NCBI GenBank assembly: GCA_023457255.1
Contig: JAEWMB010000001.1
Location: 1 to 63,538, forward strand
Source of the DNA: Bacillota bacterium
GTDB lineage: Bacteria; Bacillota; Clostridia; Lachnospirales; Lachnospiraceae
DNA length: 63,538 nt
Direction of reading: 5' to 3'
The notes under the pieces were generated by a model, which worked only from the letters and a program-made list of their open reading frames with translations, searched no databases and had not been told where the DNA came from. The position numbers and the translations under genes were made by a program. The stretch's first letter is position 1; the number at the start of each line of letters is the position of its first letter. Positions 9,192 through 18,703 of this stretch are shown piece by piece.

Positions 9192-10151
9192 ATGAAAGCG
9201 GCGAAAAAAAGAAAACAAAAAGTTAGGATAGAAAAGGGTCCTAACATAACCAGAAGAGAGCTAAAAAGGCAGAAGGAATTGATTTTACTTTCAATTCCCT
9301 TCGTAATCTATGCGCTGATTTTTTACCATGCACCTCTTGGTGGCTGGATTATGGCTTTTCAAAACTATAAGCCCAAGGGAGGATTACTGCACTCTCAGTT
9401 TGTAGGATTAGCAAAATTTAAAACGCTGTTCTCAAATGATGTATTTATACGGGTAATCCGCAATACGCTGTGTATGGGAATTATCAATCTGGTATTAAGT
9501 TTTGTATTTTCTATTGGTCTTGCAATTTTACTAAATGAGATACGTAGTAGAAAGGGAAAGAAATTTGTACAGACGGTTTCTTATTTACCTCATTTTTTAT
9601 CCTGGATTATTGTAACAGGAATTGTATTAGACGTACTGTCTTTAGAGACAGGTATTATCAATCAAGCTTTGGTGGCATTACATATTATTGAGAAGCCGAT
9701 CAATTGGCTTGCTTACCCAAAATTCTTTTGGCTTATTGTTGGATTCTCCAATGTATGGAAGGAAACAGGATGGGGATCAATTATTTATTTAGCATCCATT
9801 ACCTCCATAAATCCTGATCTTTACGAAGCCGCATCAATTGATGGTGCCGGCAGATTACAAAAGATTTTTCATATCACTTTACCAGGTATAAAACCAACAA
9901 TTTTTATTTTATTATTAATTAATGTTGGAAATGTCCTTAATGCAGGATTTGAAGTTCAATATTTATTAGGGAATGGCCTTGTTCAAAGCGTATCACAAAC
10001 AATTGATATCTATGTATTAAAGTATGGTATCAGTATGGGGGATTATTCTATTGGTACTGCGGCCGGTATATTCAAGAGCCTGGTAAGTATCACTATCATC
10101 TTTTTAGCAAATAAGGCTGCAAAAATGGCGGGTGAAGAACGTTTATTCTAA
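9192..10151 (+). CDS. Sugar ABC transporter permease, LplB/YteP type
   Basis: A 319-residue integral membrane permease with about six transmembrane segments. The cytoplasmic EAA loop reads YEAASIDGAGRLQKIFHITLPGI, the site that contacts the ATPase. The start is set at 9192 (MKAAKKRKQK) because GGGAGTG lies just upstream; the in-frame ATG at 9177 would overlap that site. It pairs with the following permease to form the membrane channel for the lipoprotein encoded before it. Confidence 0.9.
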   Translation: MKAAKKRKQKVRIEKGPNITRRELKRQKELILLSIPFVIYALIFYHAPLGGWIMAFQNYKPKGGLLHSQFVGLAKFKTLFSNDVFIRVIRNTLCMGIINLVLSFVFSIGLAILLNEIRSRKGKKFVQTVSYLPHFLSWIIVTGIVLDVLSLETGIINQALVALHIIEKPINWLAYPKFFWLIVGFSNVWKETGWGSIIYLASITSINPDLYEAASIDGAGRLQKIFHITLPGIKPTIFILLLINVGNVLNAGFEVQYLLGNGLVQSVSQTIDIYVLKYGISMGDYSIGTAAGIFKSLVSITIIFLANKAAKMAGEERLF

Positions 10152-10224
10152 CAAGGAATGAAGTGATTAAAGATATGCATTATCTTGTAAGAAGACAATA
10201 AGTAGCGCAGAAATGAGGGGAAAG

Positions 10225-11133
10225 ATGAATAAAAAATTCGTAAGGACAAGAAAAAGGAACAGTAGTTTGAGTGATAAAGTTTTTATTATAGTCAATATCA
10301 CGATATTAACAATATTTGTAATTATAACTTTATACCCAATTCTAAATACATTAGCAATCTCTTTTAATGATGGTACGGATGCGTTAAGAGGTGGTATCTA
10401 TCTATGGCCAAGGGTATTTACCTGGAAGAACTATCAAACCATATTGCATAAGCAAAATCTCTTAACAGCTACAGAGATTACCATTTTAAGAACTGTGATT
10501 GCTACAGTATCACAATTATTTGTAACAGCACTGTTAGCCTATGTATTAAGCCGTAAGAATTTTGTATTTCGAAAGCAAATTTCATTGCTCTATGTTTTGA
10601 CAATGTATGTCAATGGAGGACTAATTCCGACCTTTATGCTTTATAAGGGGCTAGGATTAACAAACAGCTTCTGGGTTTATATTATACCGGGTATGGTCAG
10701 CGCCTTCAACATGCTGGTAATACGAACTTATATGATTTCATTGCCGGATAGCTTACAGGAATCTGCAGAAATAGATGGTGCAGGGCACTTTACTATCTTT
10801 CTAAGAATTATCGTACCTTTATGTAAGCCGGTATTTGCAACCGTTGCATTATTTATAGCGGTTTATCAATGGAATTCTTGGTTTGATACGATGCTCTATA
10901 ACCGAATGAGAAGTGAATATACTACACTTCAATATGAATTAATGAAACTGCTGTCTGCCGTCACTAACAATAGCTCGAATGCAGAAACCATGAAAAATGC
11001 CGGAAATCAAGTAACTCCTGCCTCGATACGGGCAGCGGCAACCATGATCACTTCACTTCCGATCGTATGTTTGTATCCATTTTTACAGAGATATTTTGTA
11101 ACAGGATTAACCATTGGCGGTGTGAAGGAGTAA
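10225..11133 (+). CDS. Sugar ABC transporter permease, LplC/YtcP type
   Basis: A 302-residue membrane permease, partner of the preceding gene, with about six transmembrane spans and an EAA loop (QESAEIDGAGHFTIFLRIIVPLCKP). The C-terminus PFLQRYFVTGLTIGGVKE is characteristic of carbohydrate permeases of this family. The ATG at 10225 follows AGGGGAAAG; the ATG at 10213 overlaps the ribosome binding site region and is less likely. It ends the transporter operon. Confidence 0.9.
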   Translation: MNKKFVRTRKRNSSLSDKVFIIVNITILTIFVIITLYPILNTLAISFNDGTDALRGGIYLWPRVFTWKNYQTILHKQNLLTATEITILRTVIATVSQLFVTALLAYVLSRKNFVFRKQISLLYVLTMYVNGGLIPTFMLYKGLGLTNSFWVYIIPGMVSAFNMLVIRTYMISLPDSLQESAEIDGAGHFTIFLRIIVPLCKPVFATVALFIAVYQWNSWFDTMLYNRMRSEYTTLQYELMKLLSAVTNNSSNAETMKNAGNQVTPASIRAAATMITSLPIVCLYPFLQRYFVTGLTIGGVKE

Positions 11134-11492
11134 TTTGGTTACGGATAATATAAGGAAGAAAGGACTAATAACAAAGAAGGAAAATGTTTTTATCTTGCTC
11201 TAGGCTATGAGCAAGTTGATTTCTATGAAAATCCCAAGGATAGTTTTTTAGAGTACTTCTTTGTAAAACGGTTTTAGGAGTTAAGTCTGTAGGTTATAGT
11301 AAATACATAGGAAATTGTGCTGCGGTTTCCTATGTATGAAATGTGTTTCGGTCTTTTTATATGTTTCTTGTCTAAATTTCTCTTTTTTCTTATTCAATGA
11401 TCCAATGACTATTTGAATGATAACACCATACGGAAGAATATTCTGTAACAGAGACTTAGCTGTTTTTCACCTTCCCAATCAGAGGCTTGATG
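11134..11492. other. Intergenic region with a terminator-like inverted repeat
   Basis: It contains an inverted repeat at 11303-11337 (ATACATAGGAAA and TTTCCTATGTAT) that probably ends the transporter operon. No gene is seen. Confidence 0.55.
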
Positions 11493-11873
11493 CTATGTTT
11501 TGTTTCCATCATCACTCCAGTTTTTAAAATTTGTTCCGCAGACAATACAACTTTTCTGCTCTGATTTTACCCGAGTATTTCCGCAGTTCTGACATTCGTA
11601 TAACCCATTTCTCAATGCCACTCTGGTTTTTTTATTCACTTTAAAATATTCCTCTAATTTTTTATCTTGAAAAAGCTCAATCTTGAGTAAAACAAAAAGG
11701 TACAGAAGAATCATAAAACCTAAGATCAAAGATATCTTTGCAAATAGTTGAAACTGCGCTTGTTTTGTGAAAGACCAAAGGAAACAGCAGATTGCTGGTA
11801 TGGCAATCAAACAAATAGCTGCACCGCTAATTATCTTGTGACCGTAATTGATCGAATTTATTTTTTTCATCAC
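11493..11873 (-). CDS. Small two-TM protein with C-terminal zinc ribbon
   Basis: A 126-residue product with two hydrophobic helices (about residues 15-34 and 45-65) and a cytoplasmic tail ending in a four-Cys zinc ribbon: CQNCG (about 94-98) and CIVCG (about 109-113). Zinc-ribbon tails on small membrane proteins are common in Clostridia and usually have no assigned function. GAGGT precedes the ATG. It stands alone. Confidence 0.6.
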   Translation of the reverse strand: MMKKINSINYGHKIISGAAICLIAIPAICCFLWSFTKQAQFQLFAKISLILGFMILLYLFVLLKIELFQDKKLEEYFKVNKKTRVALRNGLYECQNCGNTRVKSEQKSCIVCGTNFKNWSDDGNKT

Positions 11874-12215
11874 TTACCTCTATTTAAGTTAGTATCAATA
11901 GTATATTTTGTATTTTTGTTATTGTCAATATTTAGTAGCTGAAAGAATTGCCTGTTTTTCTACTGGAAAATAGCAAATGTTCTGTTCATCAACATGTGTT
12001 GTGACAAAGCCTTTTATATTCTGCTATCATCGAATTCTATTTGAGAAAAAAAGGAAAACTTCAGAAAGCATGGATTTTTATAACAAAACCAAGTATAATA
12101 AAGCCTTGGTAATCCTTTGATACAGGTATATTATATTGAATTTATCTTATAGAAGTAATTACAATTTACCACAGTATATTTACTAAACAAAAGAGAGGTA
12201 GAAGGGAGTACGTAA
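11874..12215. other. Intergenic region before the coiled-coil gene
   Basis: AT-rich divergent region between two unrelated genes. Apart from ribosome binding sites at both ends, nothing was recognised. Confidence 0.4.
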
Positions 12216-13910
12216 ATGTTATTATCCAAGCAGGAAAAACAACGTTTATTAGAGATAGAACAAGATTATAGGAATAGTCTGTTAACGATAGAGGATTTAA
12301 GTAATAGTGATAAACAAAGCAGGAGAGTTTTGGAGAAACGGGAACAGGAAATGAAACAGCTTCAGCAAAGGGTTTCTTTTCTTCAAAGTGAGATTGCAAA
12401 GTACAATGACATTACTGTTGAAGTAGAAGCGTACGTAAAAGAAAGAGAAGATCAGATTTCAAGATTAAATAGTGAAATTAACGATTATGATTCAAAACTA
12501 AAAGCGCTTCGTTTGGAAAAAGATAGCCTCTCAAGCACAATAAAAGAAAGGCAAAAAGCATTTATTGAACTGGAGGACCAATTAAGAGCGAGTGAACAAG
12601 AACGCTTGTCTGAGAAAACAAAAATGCAAGCGAATGAAAACCAAATAAAAGAGCTGGTAAAATTATTAGGAGAATCAGAAACTATTTTCACAGAAAAAGA
12701 GGGTGAAATTTCTAAGCTTACGGAGAATGTGAAGAGTTTAGAATTGGAGCTTGAGGAGAAAACTTCTATCCTTAAGAATAAGGTTGATTTAATTCAGGGT
12801 TTAGAGGAAGAAGAGAAGAAGCAAAAGGAAGAGCTAACTAAGGCAAAAGCCCTCATTGTGGAATTAAAACTTAAGTCGGAGGAAGTTAATCAAGAGGCCC
12901 AAAACCTGGAAGCTAAGGTCGGTGAGCTGGAAGAACTATTGGAGCTGTCAAGAGAGGAAAGGATTCAAGTATCCAAGCAGCTAACCGCTGCAGTTCAGGA
13001 AAAAGAGCAATTACAGGATATGAATAAGAAGTTAAAAGAAGGAGAAAAAAACTTAATATCTAAGCTTAAGGAGTTCGAGGATTGTATAGAGTTAACCAGG
13101 AGAGAAATTCATCCTCTAAATGAGAAGTTGAAACAATCTGAATTTGAGAATAAAGTGTTAAGAGAAGAAGTCCAAGTTTTACAAGAACAAGCTGACCAAA
13201 AGATAAGATTATTTGAAGAAAAGTTTGAGAACGAGCTGGAAAGCTTAAAAGCAATGGAACAAAAAGTGATTGATCATGAAGGACTTATCAGTGAAAAAGA
13301 TAGGATTTTGGAACAGCGGAAAGAACATATATATCAATTAGAACAAAAGTTATATAAAATTCATCAAGAAGAGGTAACAAAGGCGAAAGAAAAAAATGAG
13401 ACTCAGGAACTAATGAAACAAATTACAAAGGATAAAGAAATTCTGTTAAATGAAGCCAAGAAAGCACAAGAGCTCATAAAGCAGTTAGAAGCAAAAATAA
13501 AAGAAAGTGAAGCTGAAAAAAGTAATTTATTAAGCAGATTGGATCAAAAAAATGCAATTCTAAGCTCAGCAAAGCTTGCGTTAGAAAAGCAGCAAGACAT
13601 TTCTATTGAACAAACAATGAACATAGCAAAGCATAAAGATAGAGTGGAAGAGCAGGCAAAATTAATCCAGCAATTAATTAATAAAAATGAAGAACTTCAA
13701 GAAAAAAATAATACTTTCATCATTGAAATCAAGAAGCTGGAACAAAAAGAACATGCAGTAATAGAACAGGGTATTGTTTATGAGGAGAACCTTAAGAAGA
13801 AACAATTTTTTGAAATAAATTTAAAAGAAAAGGATAAGAAAATTGATGAGCTGGAAACTCAAATTATTGAGTTAATGATTGCGCTTGAAAGTAAAATAGA
13901 TAAAAATTAA
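12216..13910 (+). CDS. Long coiled-coil protein of unknown function
   Basis: A 564-residue, highly charged product that is almost entirely predicted coiled coil, rich in Glu, Lys, Gln and Leu with heptad-like spacing. It has no signal peptide, transmembrane helix, Walker motif or globular domain that I can see. It therefore resembles the arms of SMC proteins or structural filament proteins without their head domains. AAGGGAG precedes the ATG, and a strong terminator follows, so it is a single-gene unit. A cytoskeletal or scaffold role is possible but is only inference. Confidence 0.6.
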   Translation: MLLSKQEKQRLLEIEQDYRNSLLTIEDLSNSDKQSRRVLEKREQEMKQLQQRVSFLQSEIAKYNDITVEVEAYVKEREDQISRLNSEINDYDSKLKALRLEKDSLSSTIKERQKAFIELEDQLRASEQERLSEKTKMQANENQIKELVKLLGESETIFTEKEGEISKLTENVKSLELELEEKTSILKNKVDLIQGLEEEEKKQKEELTKAKALIVELKLKSEEVNQEAQNLEAKVGELEELLELSREERIQVSKQLTAAVQEKEQLQDMNKKLKEGEKNLISKLKEFEDCIELTRREIHPLNEKLKQSEFENKVLREEVQVLQEQADQKIRLFEEKFENELESLKAMEQKVIDHEGLISEKDRILEQRKEHIYQLEQKLYKIHQEEVTKAKEKNETQELMKQITKDKEILLNEAKKAQELIKQLEAKIKESEAEKSNLLSRLDQKNAILSSAKLALEKQQDISIEQTMNIAKHKDRVEEQAKLIQQLINKNEELQEKNNTFIIEIKKLEQKEHAVIEQGIVYEENLKKKQFFEINLKEKDKKIDELETQIIELMIALESKIDKN

Positions 13911-13944
13911 AACTTTAAGTTGCATCAAAAGGAATAAGAGAAAA

Positions 13945-13990
13945 AGAGATAATATTATGTTATGGTAAGCATAATATTATCTCTTTTTTA
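13945..13990 (+). terminator. Intrinsic terminator
   Basis: A 15-bp stem from AGAGATAATATTATG and CATAATATTATCTCT, followed by TTTTTT. Confidence 0.9.
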
Positions 13991-14198
13991 CATTATTAAA
14001 TCGTATAAAAGGTATAATTCATTCTAAAGTAAAACTAATTTAGTAATAATTAATATGAATTACATTTACTCATGTGAATTATGAAAGAAACAGTTCTATT
14101 TAACATCAAATATAGAACTAGTCGGACAACATTGTTAACGAATTATCATTAACTAAAAATGTAAATAAAATAATATAAAACATGTAAAATTTCATGGG

Positions 14199-14227
14199 TT
14201 GAAAAATGTAAATAAATGGTATACGAT
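14199..14227 (+). promoter_or_regulatory. Possible promoter of the endoglucanase gene
   Basis: TTGAAA (14199-14204) and TACGAT (14222-14227) lie 17 bases apart in the 290-base AT-rich leader. The -10 is a weak match. Nothing else was recognised in this leader besides AAGGAGG before the start codon. Confidence 0.35.
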
Positions 14228-14277
14228 TTCCACGTAGGACATACAGTCCTATCAAATAATAATAAGGAGGAATAGCA

Positions 14278-16461
14278 ATGAAAAGAAAACTGAAACAAAG
14301 ATGTGCTGTTTTAGCGGCAATTGCAACAATGATAGCATCGTTGCAATGGGGGAGAGTGCCGGCACAAGCAGTAACAGCAGACGGTCTTACCTCTCAGCAG
14401 TATGTTGAGGCGATGGGCCAAGGTTGGAACTTAGGAAATTCCTTTGACGGTTTCGACTCCGATACTTCGAAACCGGATCAAGGTGAGACTGCTTGGGGAA
14501 ATCCTAAGGTTACAAAAGAGCTAATCCGTGCAGTGAAGCAAAAAGGATATGACAGTATCCGTATACCACTAACGCTATATCGTAGATATACGGAGAGCAA
14601 TGGCATATGCACCGTTGATAGTGCATGGTTAGCACGTTACAAAGAAGTTGTAGATTACGCGGTGGCAGAAGGTTTATACGTTATGATAAACATTCACCAT
14701 GATTCCTGGATATGGTTATCCTCATGGGATGGTAATAAGAGTTCGGTACAATATGTAAGGTTTACTCAGATATGGGACCAATTGGCGAAAACTTTTAAGG
14801 ACTATCCGCTGCAAGTATGTTTTGAGACGATAAATGAGCCGAATTTTACAGATTCCGGAAGCATTACGGCTCAAAACAAACTGGATATGATTAATCAGGC
14901 AGCTTATAACATTATTCGTGCTTCTGGCGGGTTGAATGCAAAGAGAATGATTGTTTTGCCGTCATTACATACAAATCATGATATGAGCGCACCTTTGGCT
15001 GATTTTATAACAAGATTGAATGATCCTAATGTAATCGCAACGGTTCATTATTATAGTGAATGGGTGTTTAGTGCAAATCTAGGAAAAACAGGTTTTGATG
15101 AAGATTTGTGGGGGAATGGTGACTACACTCCCCGCGATGCGGTAAATAAGGCATTTGATACCGTCTACAATGCTTTCACTTCAAAAGGTATCGGTGTTGT
15201 AATCGGTGAATTCGGCCTATTAGGTTATGACTCAGCCTTTGAATGTAACCAACCAGGGGAAGAGCTAAAGTATTATGAGTATATGAACCATGCAGCAAGA
15301 CAGAAAAAGTTCTGTTTGATGTTTTGGGATAATGGCTCTGGAATAAATCGTAATGATTCCCAGTATAGCTGGAGGAAACCTGTGGTCGGAAAGATGTTAG
15401 AAGCTTCTATGTCAGGGCGTTCTTCTTATGCGACCGGCCTGGATACAAATTACTTAAGTGGCAGTTCCTTTACTGATATCACTATACCGCTTACGCTAAA
15501 TGGCAACACCTTTGTTGGAGTTACCGGATTAACCAGCGGTACCGATTATACATATAACCAATCCAGTGCAACCCTCACATTAAAGTCTTCTTATGTAAAG
15601 AAAGTTTACGAAGCAATGGGAAGTAATTACGGTACTGCGGCGGAATTAGTGCTTAAGTTTTCAAGCGGAGCTGATTGGCATCAATATCTAGTGAAGTTTA
15701 AAGCTCCGGTATTCCAAAATGCGAACGGAACTGTTTCGAATGGAATTAATATTCCGGTTCAGTTTAACGGAAGTAAACTCCGTCGTTCTACTGCTTATAT
15801 AGGTTCTAATCGTGTTGGACCAAATCAAAGCTGGTGGATGTATCTGCAGTATGGTTCTAACTATCAGGCTAATTATACGGATAATATCTTGACTATTAAA
15901 TCGGATTTCTTTAAAGATGGTTCTGTTTATGATGGTAACATAACATTTGAGATGGAGTTCTATGATGGACAAAAGGCGAAATATAACCTTAATAAGTCAA
16001 ATGGAACGATAACCGGAACTGCGGCGGCAGTTACACCTACACCAACTCCTACTGCGACACCTACACCGACACCTACAGCAACACCAACGATAACCCCAAC
16101 GGTTAGTCCGTCCGTGACTCCGACTGTAACACCTACTCCGATTCCGGGAACAGGTCCAATTACATTAAAATATGAAGTAGCGAATACATGGGATAAGCAC
16201 ACACAGGCAAATATCACCCTAACCAATACTTCTAGTACATCATTGAAAAATTTTGTCGTATCCTTTACTTATAGTGGATACATCGATCAGATGTGGAGTG
16301 CTGATTTGGTTAGTCAGACGTCAGGTATTATTACGGTGAAGGGACCGGCCTGGGCTCCGAACCTTGAACCTGGACAGAGTATAACCTTTGGATTTATAGC
16401 TTCCCATGATACCCCATCAGTGGCACCACCAACTAATGTCACATTGGTTAGCTCAAATTAA
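14278..16461 (+). CDS. Secreted modular GH5 endoglucanase (GH5, CBM_X2, CBM46-like, PT linker, CBM2-like)
   Basis: A 727-residue secreted enzyme expected to cleave beta-1,4-glucan or xyloglucan. A Sec signal peptide ends near AQA (31). The GH5 domain (about 37-380, subfamily-4-like) has GWNLGNSFD, the acid/base E187 in INEPNF and the nucleophile E311 in IGEFG. Two Ig-like modules follow: CBM_X2-like (about 385-475) and CBM46-like (about 476-575, with the FYDGQ motif). Then come a Thr/Pro linker (about 583-624) and a C-terminal module (about 626-727) with NTWDKHTQANITLTNT and GQSITFGF, resembling CBM2. There is no dockerin or SLH, so it is a free enzyme. AAGGAGG precedes the ATG. Confidence 0.92.
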   Translation: MKRKLKQRCAVLAAIATMIASLQWGRVPAQAVTADGLTSQQYVEAMGQGWNLGNSFDGFDSDTSKPDQGETAWGNPKVTKELIRAVKQKGYDSIRIPLTLYRRYTESNGICTVDSAWLARYKEVVDYAVAEGLYVMINIHHDSWIWLSSWDGNKSSVQYVRFTQIWDQLAKTFKDYPLQVCFETINEPNFTDSGSITAQNKLDMINQAAYNIIRASGGLNAKRMIVLPSLHTNHDMSAPLADFITRLNDPNVIATVHYYSEWVFSANLGKTGFDEDLWGNGDYTPRDAVNKAFDTVYNAFTSKGIGVVIGEFGLLGYDSAFECNQPGEELKYYEYMNHAARQKKFCLMFWDNGSGINRNDSQYSWRKPVVGKMLEASMSGRSSYATGLDTNYLSGSSFTDITIPLTLNGNTFVGVTGLTSGTDYTYNQSSATLTLKSSYVKKVYEAMGSNYGTAAELVLKFSSGADWHQYLVKFKAPVFQNANGTVSNGINIPVQFNGSKLRRSTAYIGSNRVGPNQSWWMYLQYGSNYQANYTDNILTIKSDFFKDGSVYDGNITFEMEFYDGQKAKYNLNKSNGTITGTAAAVTPTPTPTATPTPTPTATPTITPTVSPSVTPTVTPTPIPGTGPITLKYEVANTWDKHTQANITLTNTSSTSLKNFVVSFTYSGYIDQMWSADLVSQTSGIITVKGPAWAPNLEPGQSITFGFIASHDTPSVAPPTNVTLVSSN

Positions 16462-17331
16462 AAGAGTTTTCTAGTTAATTATTCGTAAGAATTGACATCC
16501 TTGCTATTACATAAAAATGGTTTAATTCATTCTCTGAAACCAGAAGAATTAGGAAATTCAGTATGAATTAACTATGATAGTAATATTATAAAGACTAGGT
16601 TATCATTTATGCTTCTTATAGTGTTGGATAGCCTGGTCTTTTCATGACAAAAGAATTTTAACGGATCTTCATAGCCGGAAGCAGAGCACCAGGTGCTTAT
16701 TCTGTAAGATAAGAGACTGGATTTAAGAATAAATGCGCGGAAAAACGTTCAGTCTAACAATGCTAGGATTTCTATGCTAGGATGATACTTCTTTTTTAAG
16801 ATAATGAGCCGTAATCCTCTTGTTGTGGAGTTTTTCAGTATTACGGGGTATCTTTTCTTTATGGTAGACGGTTGATTTTTATCTGCTTCAACACAGGCAG
16901 ATTCGCACACGATGGCTTAATGCAGGCCAAAGCGCACTTTGTAAGGTTGAATTTATAAATCAAATTAAAGAAAAAGAGAAGATAATAAGGAGCTTATTAT
17001 AAAATTGGAATGTTTTTACTATAATATGGATTATATTTCAAAGATGAGTTTATGCTTTTCATACAGTATGGTTGTCCGACAATATGGAATGCAGCCGCGG
17101 TACATGGCCCTGAGCGCTATATTAAAGTACAGAACTGGAGTGAGGATACAAGAAGATATTATTAATTATATAAAAATAATAATTTTAATTTTATTGCTGC
17201 TGATTGCGTCGTATCCTATATTTTCAAGAATTGTATAAAAAATCAGGTTTTCCATATACTATAGCTTTTTAGAAGTTATTCTCAGCATTGAAATCTTAAT
17301 CATAGGAGAAACTATGATTAGGAGGAATGTT
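16462..17331. other. 870-base region with a terminator and no convincing gene
   Basis: After the endoglucanase terminator at 16590-16643, the sequence to 17331 contains no gene I can support. A 77-codon frame at 17005-17238 begins at TTG without a ribosome binding site and has one hydrophobic stretch; I leave it uncalled. A weak inverted repeat (CCGTAAT ... ATTACGG) spans 16809-16844. I compared the 16660-16860 stretch with common riboswitch cores and saw no match. Confidence 0.35.
16590..16643 (+). terminator. Terminator after endoglucanase
   Basis: AAAGACTAGGTTATC pairs with GATAGCCTGGTCTTT (two G-U pairs), followed by T. Confidence 0.65.
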
Positions 17332-17766
17332 ATGAAAACTTTGGTTAATAAATATTTTACTTTATTTTTTATTGGCGGAACATTATATCTGTTAATCGAA
17401 CTTATTTCAAGACGTGGTGATACCCATTGGACGATGGGTATTGTGGGCGGAATTTGCTTTGTATTAATCGGCATGCTGAACGAATTTCTTCCAAAATCTC
17501 CTTTTTGGTTACAGGCATTGTTTGGAGGAGTTATTGTAACGATTGTTGAATTAATCTCAGGTATTCTTATTAATTTGGTATTTCAGTTGGATGTTTGGGA
17601 TTATTCCAATGAAGCGTATCAAATACTAGGGCAGGTTTGTTTACCTTTTTCTATGCTTTGGTGTATTTTATCAGGTTTCGCCATTATATTGGATGGTTAC
17701 TTAAGATATTGGTTATTCGGAGAAGATAAGCCGCATTATCACTTTTTTAGAAAGAATCTTTTATGA
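17332..17766 (+). CDS. CmpB-type putative ABC transporter permease (PF06541)
   Basis: A 144-residue membrane protein with four hydrophobic segments, of the widespread Clostridial family annotated as putative ABC-transporter type IV (CmpB). Conserved features are the ELI segment near residue 22, the membrane stretch WLQALFGGVIVTIVELISGI and the conserved LDVWDYS. The ATG at 17332 has TTAGGAGG just upstream; the in-frame ATG at 17314 would put that site inside the gene. Despite the family name, no ATPase partner is encoded nearby and the function is not known. Confidence 0.65.
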   Translation: MKTLVNKYFTLFFIGGTLYLLIELISRRGDTHWTMGIVGGICFVLIGMLNEFLPKSPFWLQALFGGVIVTIVELISGILINLVFQLDVWDYSNEAYQILGQVCLPFSMLWCILSGFAIILDGYLRYWLFGEDKPHYHFFRKNLL

Positions 17767-17775
17767 TTGTTACTT

Positions 17776-17810
17776 TTGTTATGAAGAGGGGGAATCCCTC
17801 CTCATAACAA
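17776..17810 (+). terminator. Hairpin after the CmpB-type gene
   Basis: TTGTTATGA and TCATAACAA enclose a GAGGGGG/CCCTC inner stem. The downstream T-run is weak, so termination efficiency is uncertain. Confidence 0.55.
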
Positions 17811-18005
17811 TGGTAATTTTAGGGAAATTCATACTAAGGAATGCAGTGAAATTTAGGTCGCTGCCGGTATAACGGTCATTATTTTAATAAGCAGATAGAA
17901 ATTTATCGGAACTGGTATCAAAAGGCTTTAAAACAAGAAAGAATATTCATGGAAAATGTATGGCGGGAATACATTGTTTCATAAAGAAAGTTGAGGGGAT
18001 AAGAT

Positions 18006-18392
18006 ATGTTACATACGTTTATCAAAGATTTTTATAATACAATATCCTTTGATAAGGGCGAAGAATGGAAAGAGGAAGCATTTCGCGAGTTTTTTTTAAG
18101 TGATGCAGTTTTAATGGAATGTAAAGATGGGATTTACCATAGAAAAACTATCAATGAATATAGTTCAGAGTTTGCTTCTTTGATAAAATTTCATCCGGAG
18201 TGCTTTGAGAAGGGCTTTCAGGAAAAGCAAGTGAATGTAAAAGTAATAGAAAATGATATAAGTATCTTAGTAAGCAGTGAATATGAAAAATGCTATAATA
18301 ACTGTAATGAGGAAATGAAAGAATATGGAATTAATAATATGACAATTGTGAAAGAAAGTGGCGTTTTAAAAATAGCTTGCTTAATATGGTAA
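18006..18392 (+). CDS. Small protein, possibly NTF2/SnoaL-like
   Basis: A 128-residue soluble protein. The pattern of an N-terminal helix (FIKDFYNTIS), short acidic segments and a C-terminal pair of beta strands (INNMTIVKESGVLKIACLIW) suggests the cone-shaped NTF2-like fold, but there is no diagnostic motif and I do not assign a function. GAGGGGAT precedes the ATG. A relic and a terminator follow it. Confidence 0.4.
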   Translation: MLHTFIKDFYNTISFDKGEEWKEEAFREFFLSDAVLMECKDGIYHRKTINEYSSEFASLIKFHPECFEKGFQEKQVNVKVIENDISILVSSEYEKCYNNCNEEMKEYGINNMTIVKESGVLKIACLIW

Positions 18393-18442
18393 TTAGTTTG
18401 ATTGTTTGCATGATTGATATATGGTAAAATAACGAAGCAAAC

Positions 18443-18592
18443 ATGGATATAGAGTTAAAATATTGGAGAATTGTCCAAATTATGGGGCAAGATTAGAAGG
18501 TAATCAATGTTTATATTGTGGCTCTAGCTTTAAAGAACAGCGGGAGCAGCAGTGGTATGGCTCGAGGAAGATGGGAATAAACAATCTTTAGT
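18443..18592 (+). pseudogene. Frameshifted small zinc-ribbon gene relic
   Basis: An ATG at 18443 reads MDIELKY and then runs out of frame. Adding one base after 18465 joins it to a frame reading C-ENCPNYGARLEGNQCLYCG, followed by a short polar tail ending at 18592. The joined product would be a small zinc-ribbon protein with four or more cysteines. The simplest reading is a 1-base deletion; a sequencing error is the alternative. Confidence 0.45.
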
Positions 18593-18605
18593 TTAGATTA
18601 ACGTT

Positions 18606-18640
18606 AAAAAGGTGATGTTCTTTGGAACATCACCTTTTTA
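18606..18640 (+). terminator. Intrinsic terminator
   Basis: A perfect stem, AAAAAGGTGATGTTC with GAACATCACCTTTTT, with a short TTTG loop. Confidence 0.9.
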
Positions 18641-18703
18641 ATAAACAAGGGGAGATGTCTGCATTTTGCTTTAGGAAAGAGACCAAATCACTCCAACATT
18701 GAT

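Noticed and set aside
16660..16860. Possible riboswitch in the structured gap after the endoglucanase
   Set aside because: Some inverted repeats are present but no match to the cores of c-di-GMP, SAM, TPP, lysine or T-box RNAs that I could see, and no gene directly follows.
17005..17238. 77-codon frame with a hydrophobic segment
   Set aside because: TTG start, no ribosome binding site, no homology recognised; probably chance in AT-rich DNA.
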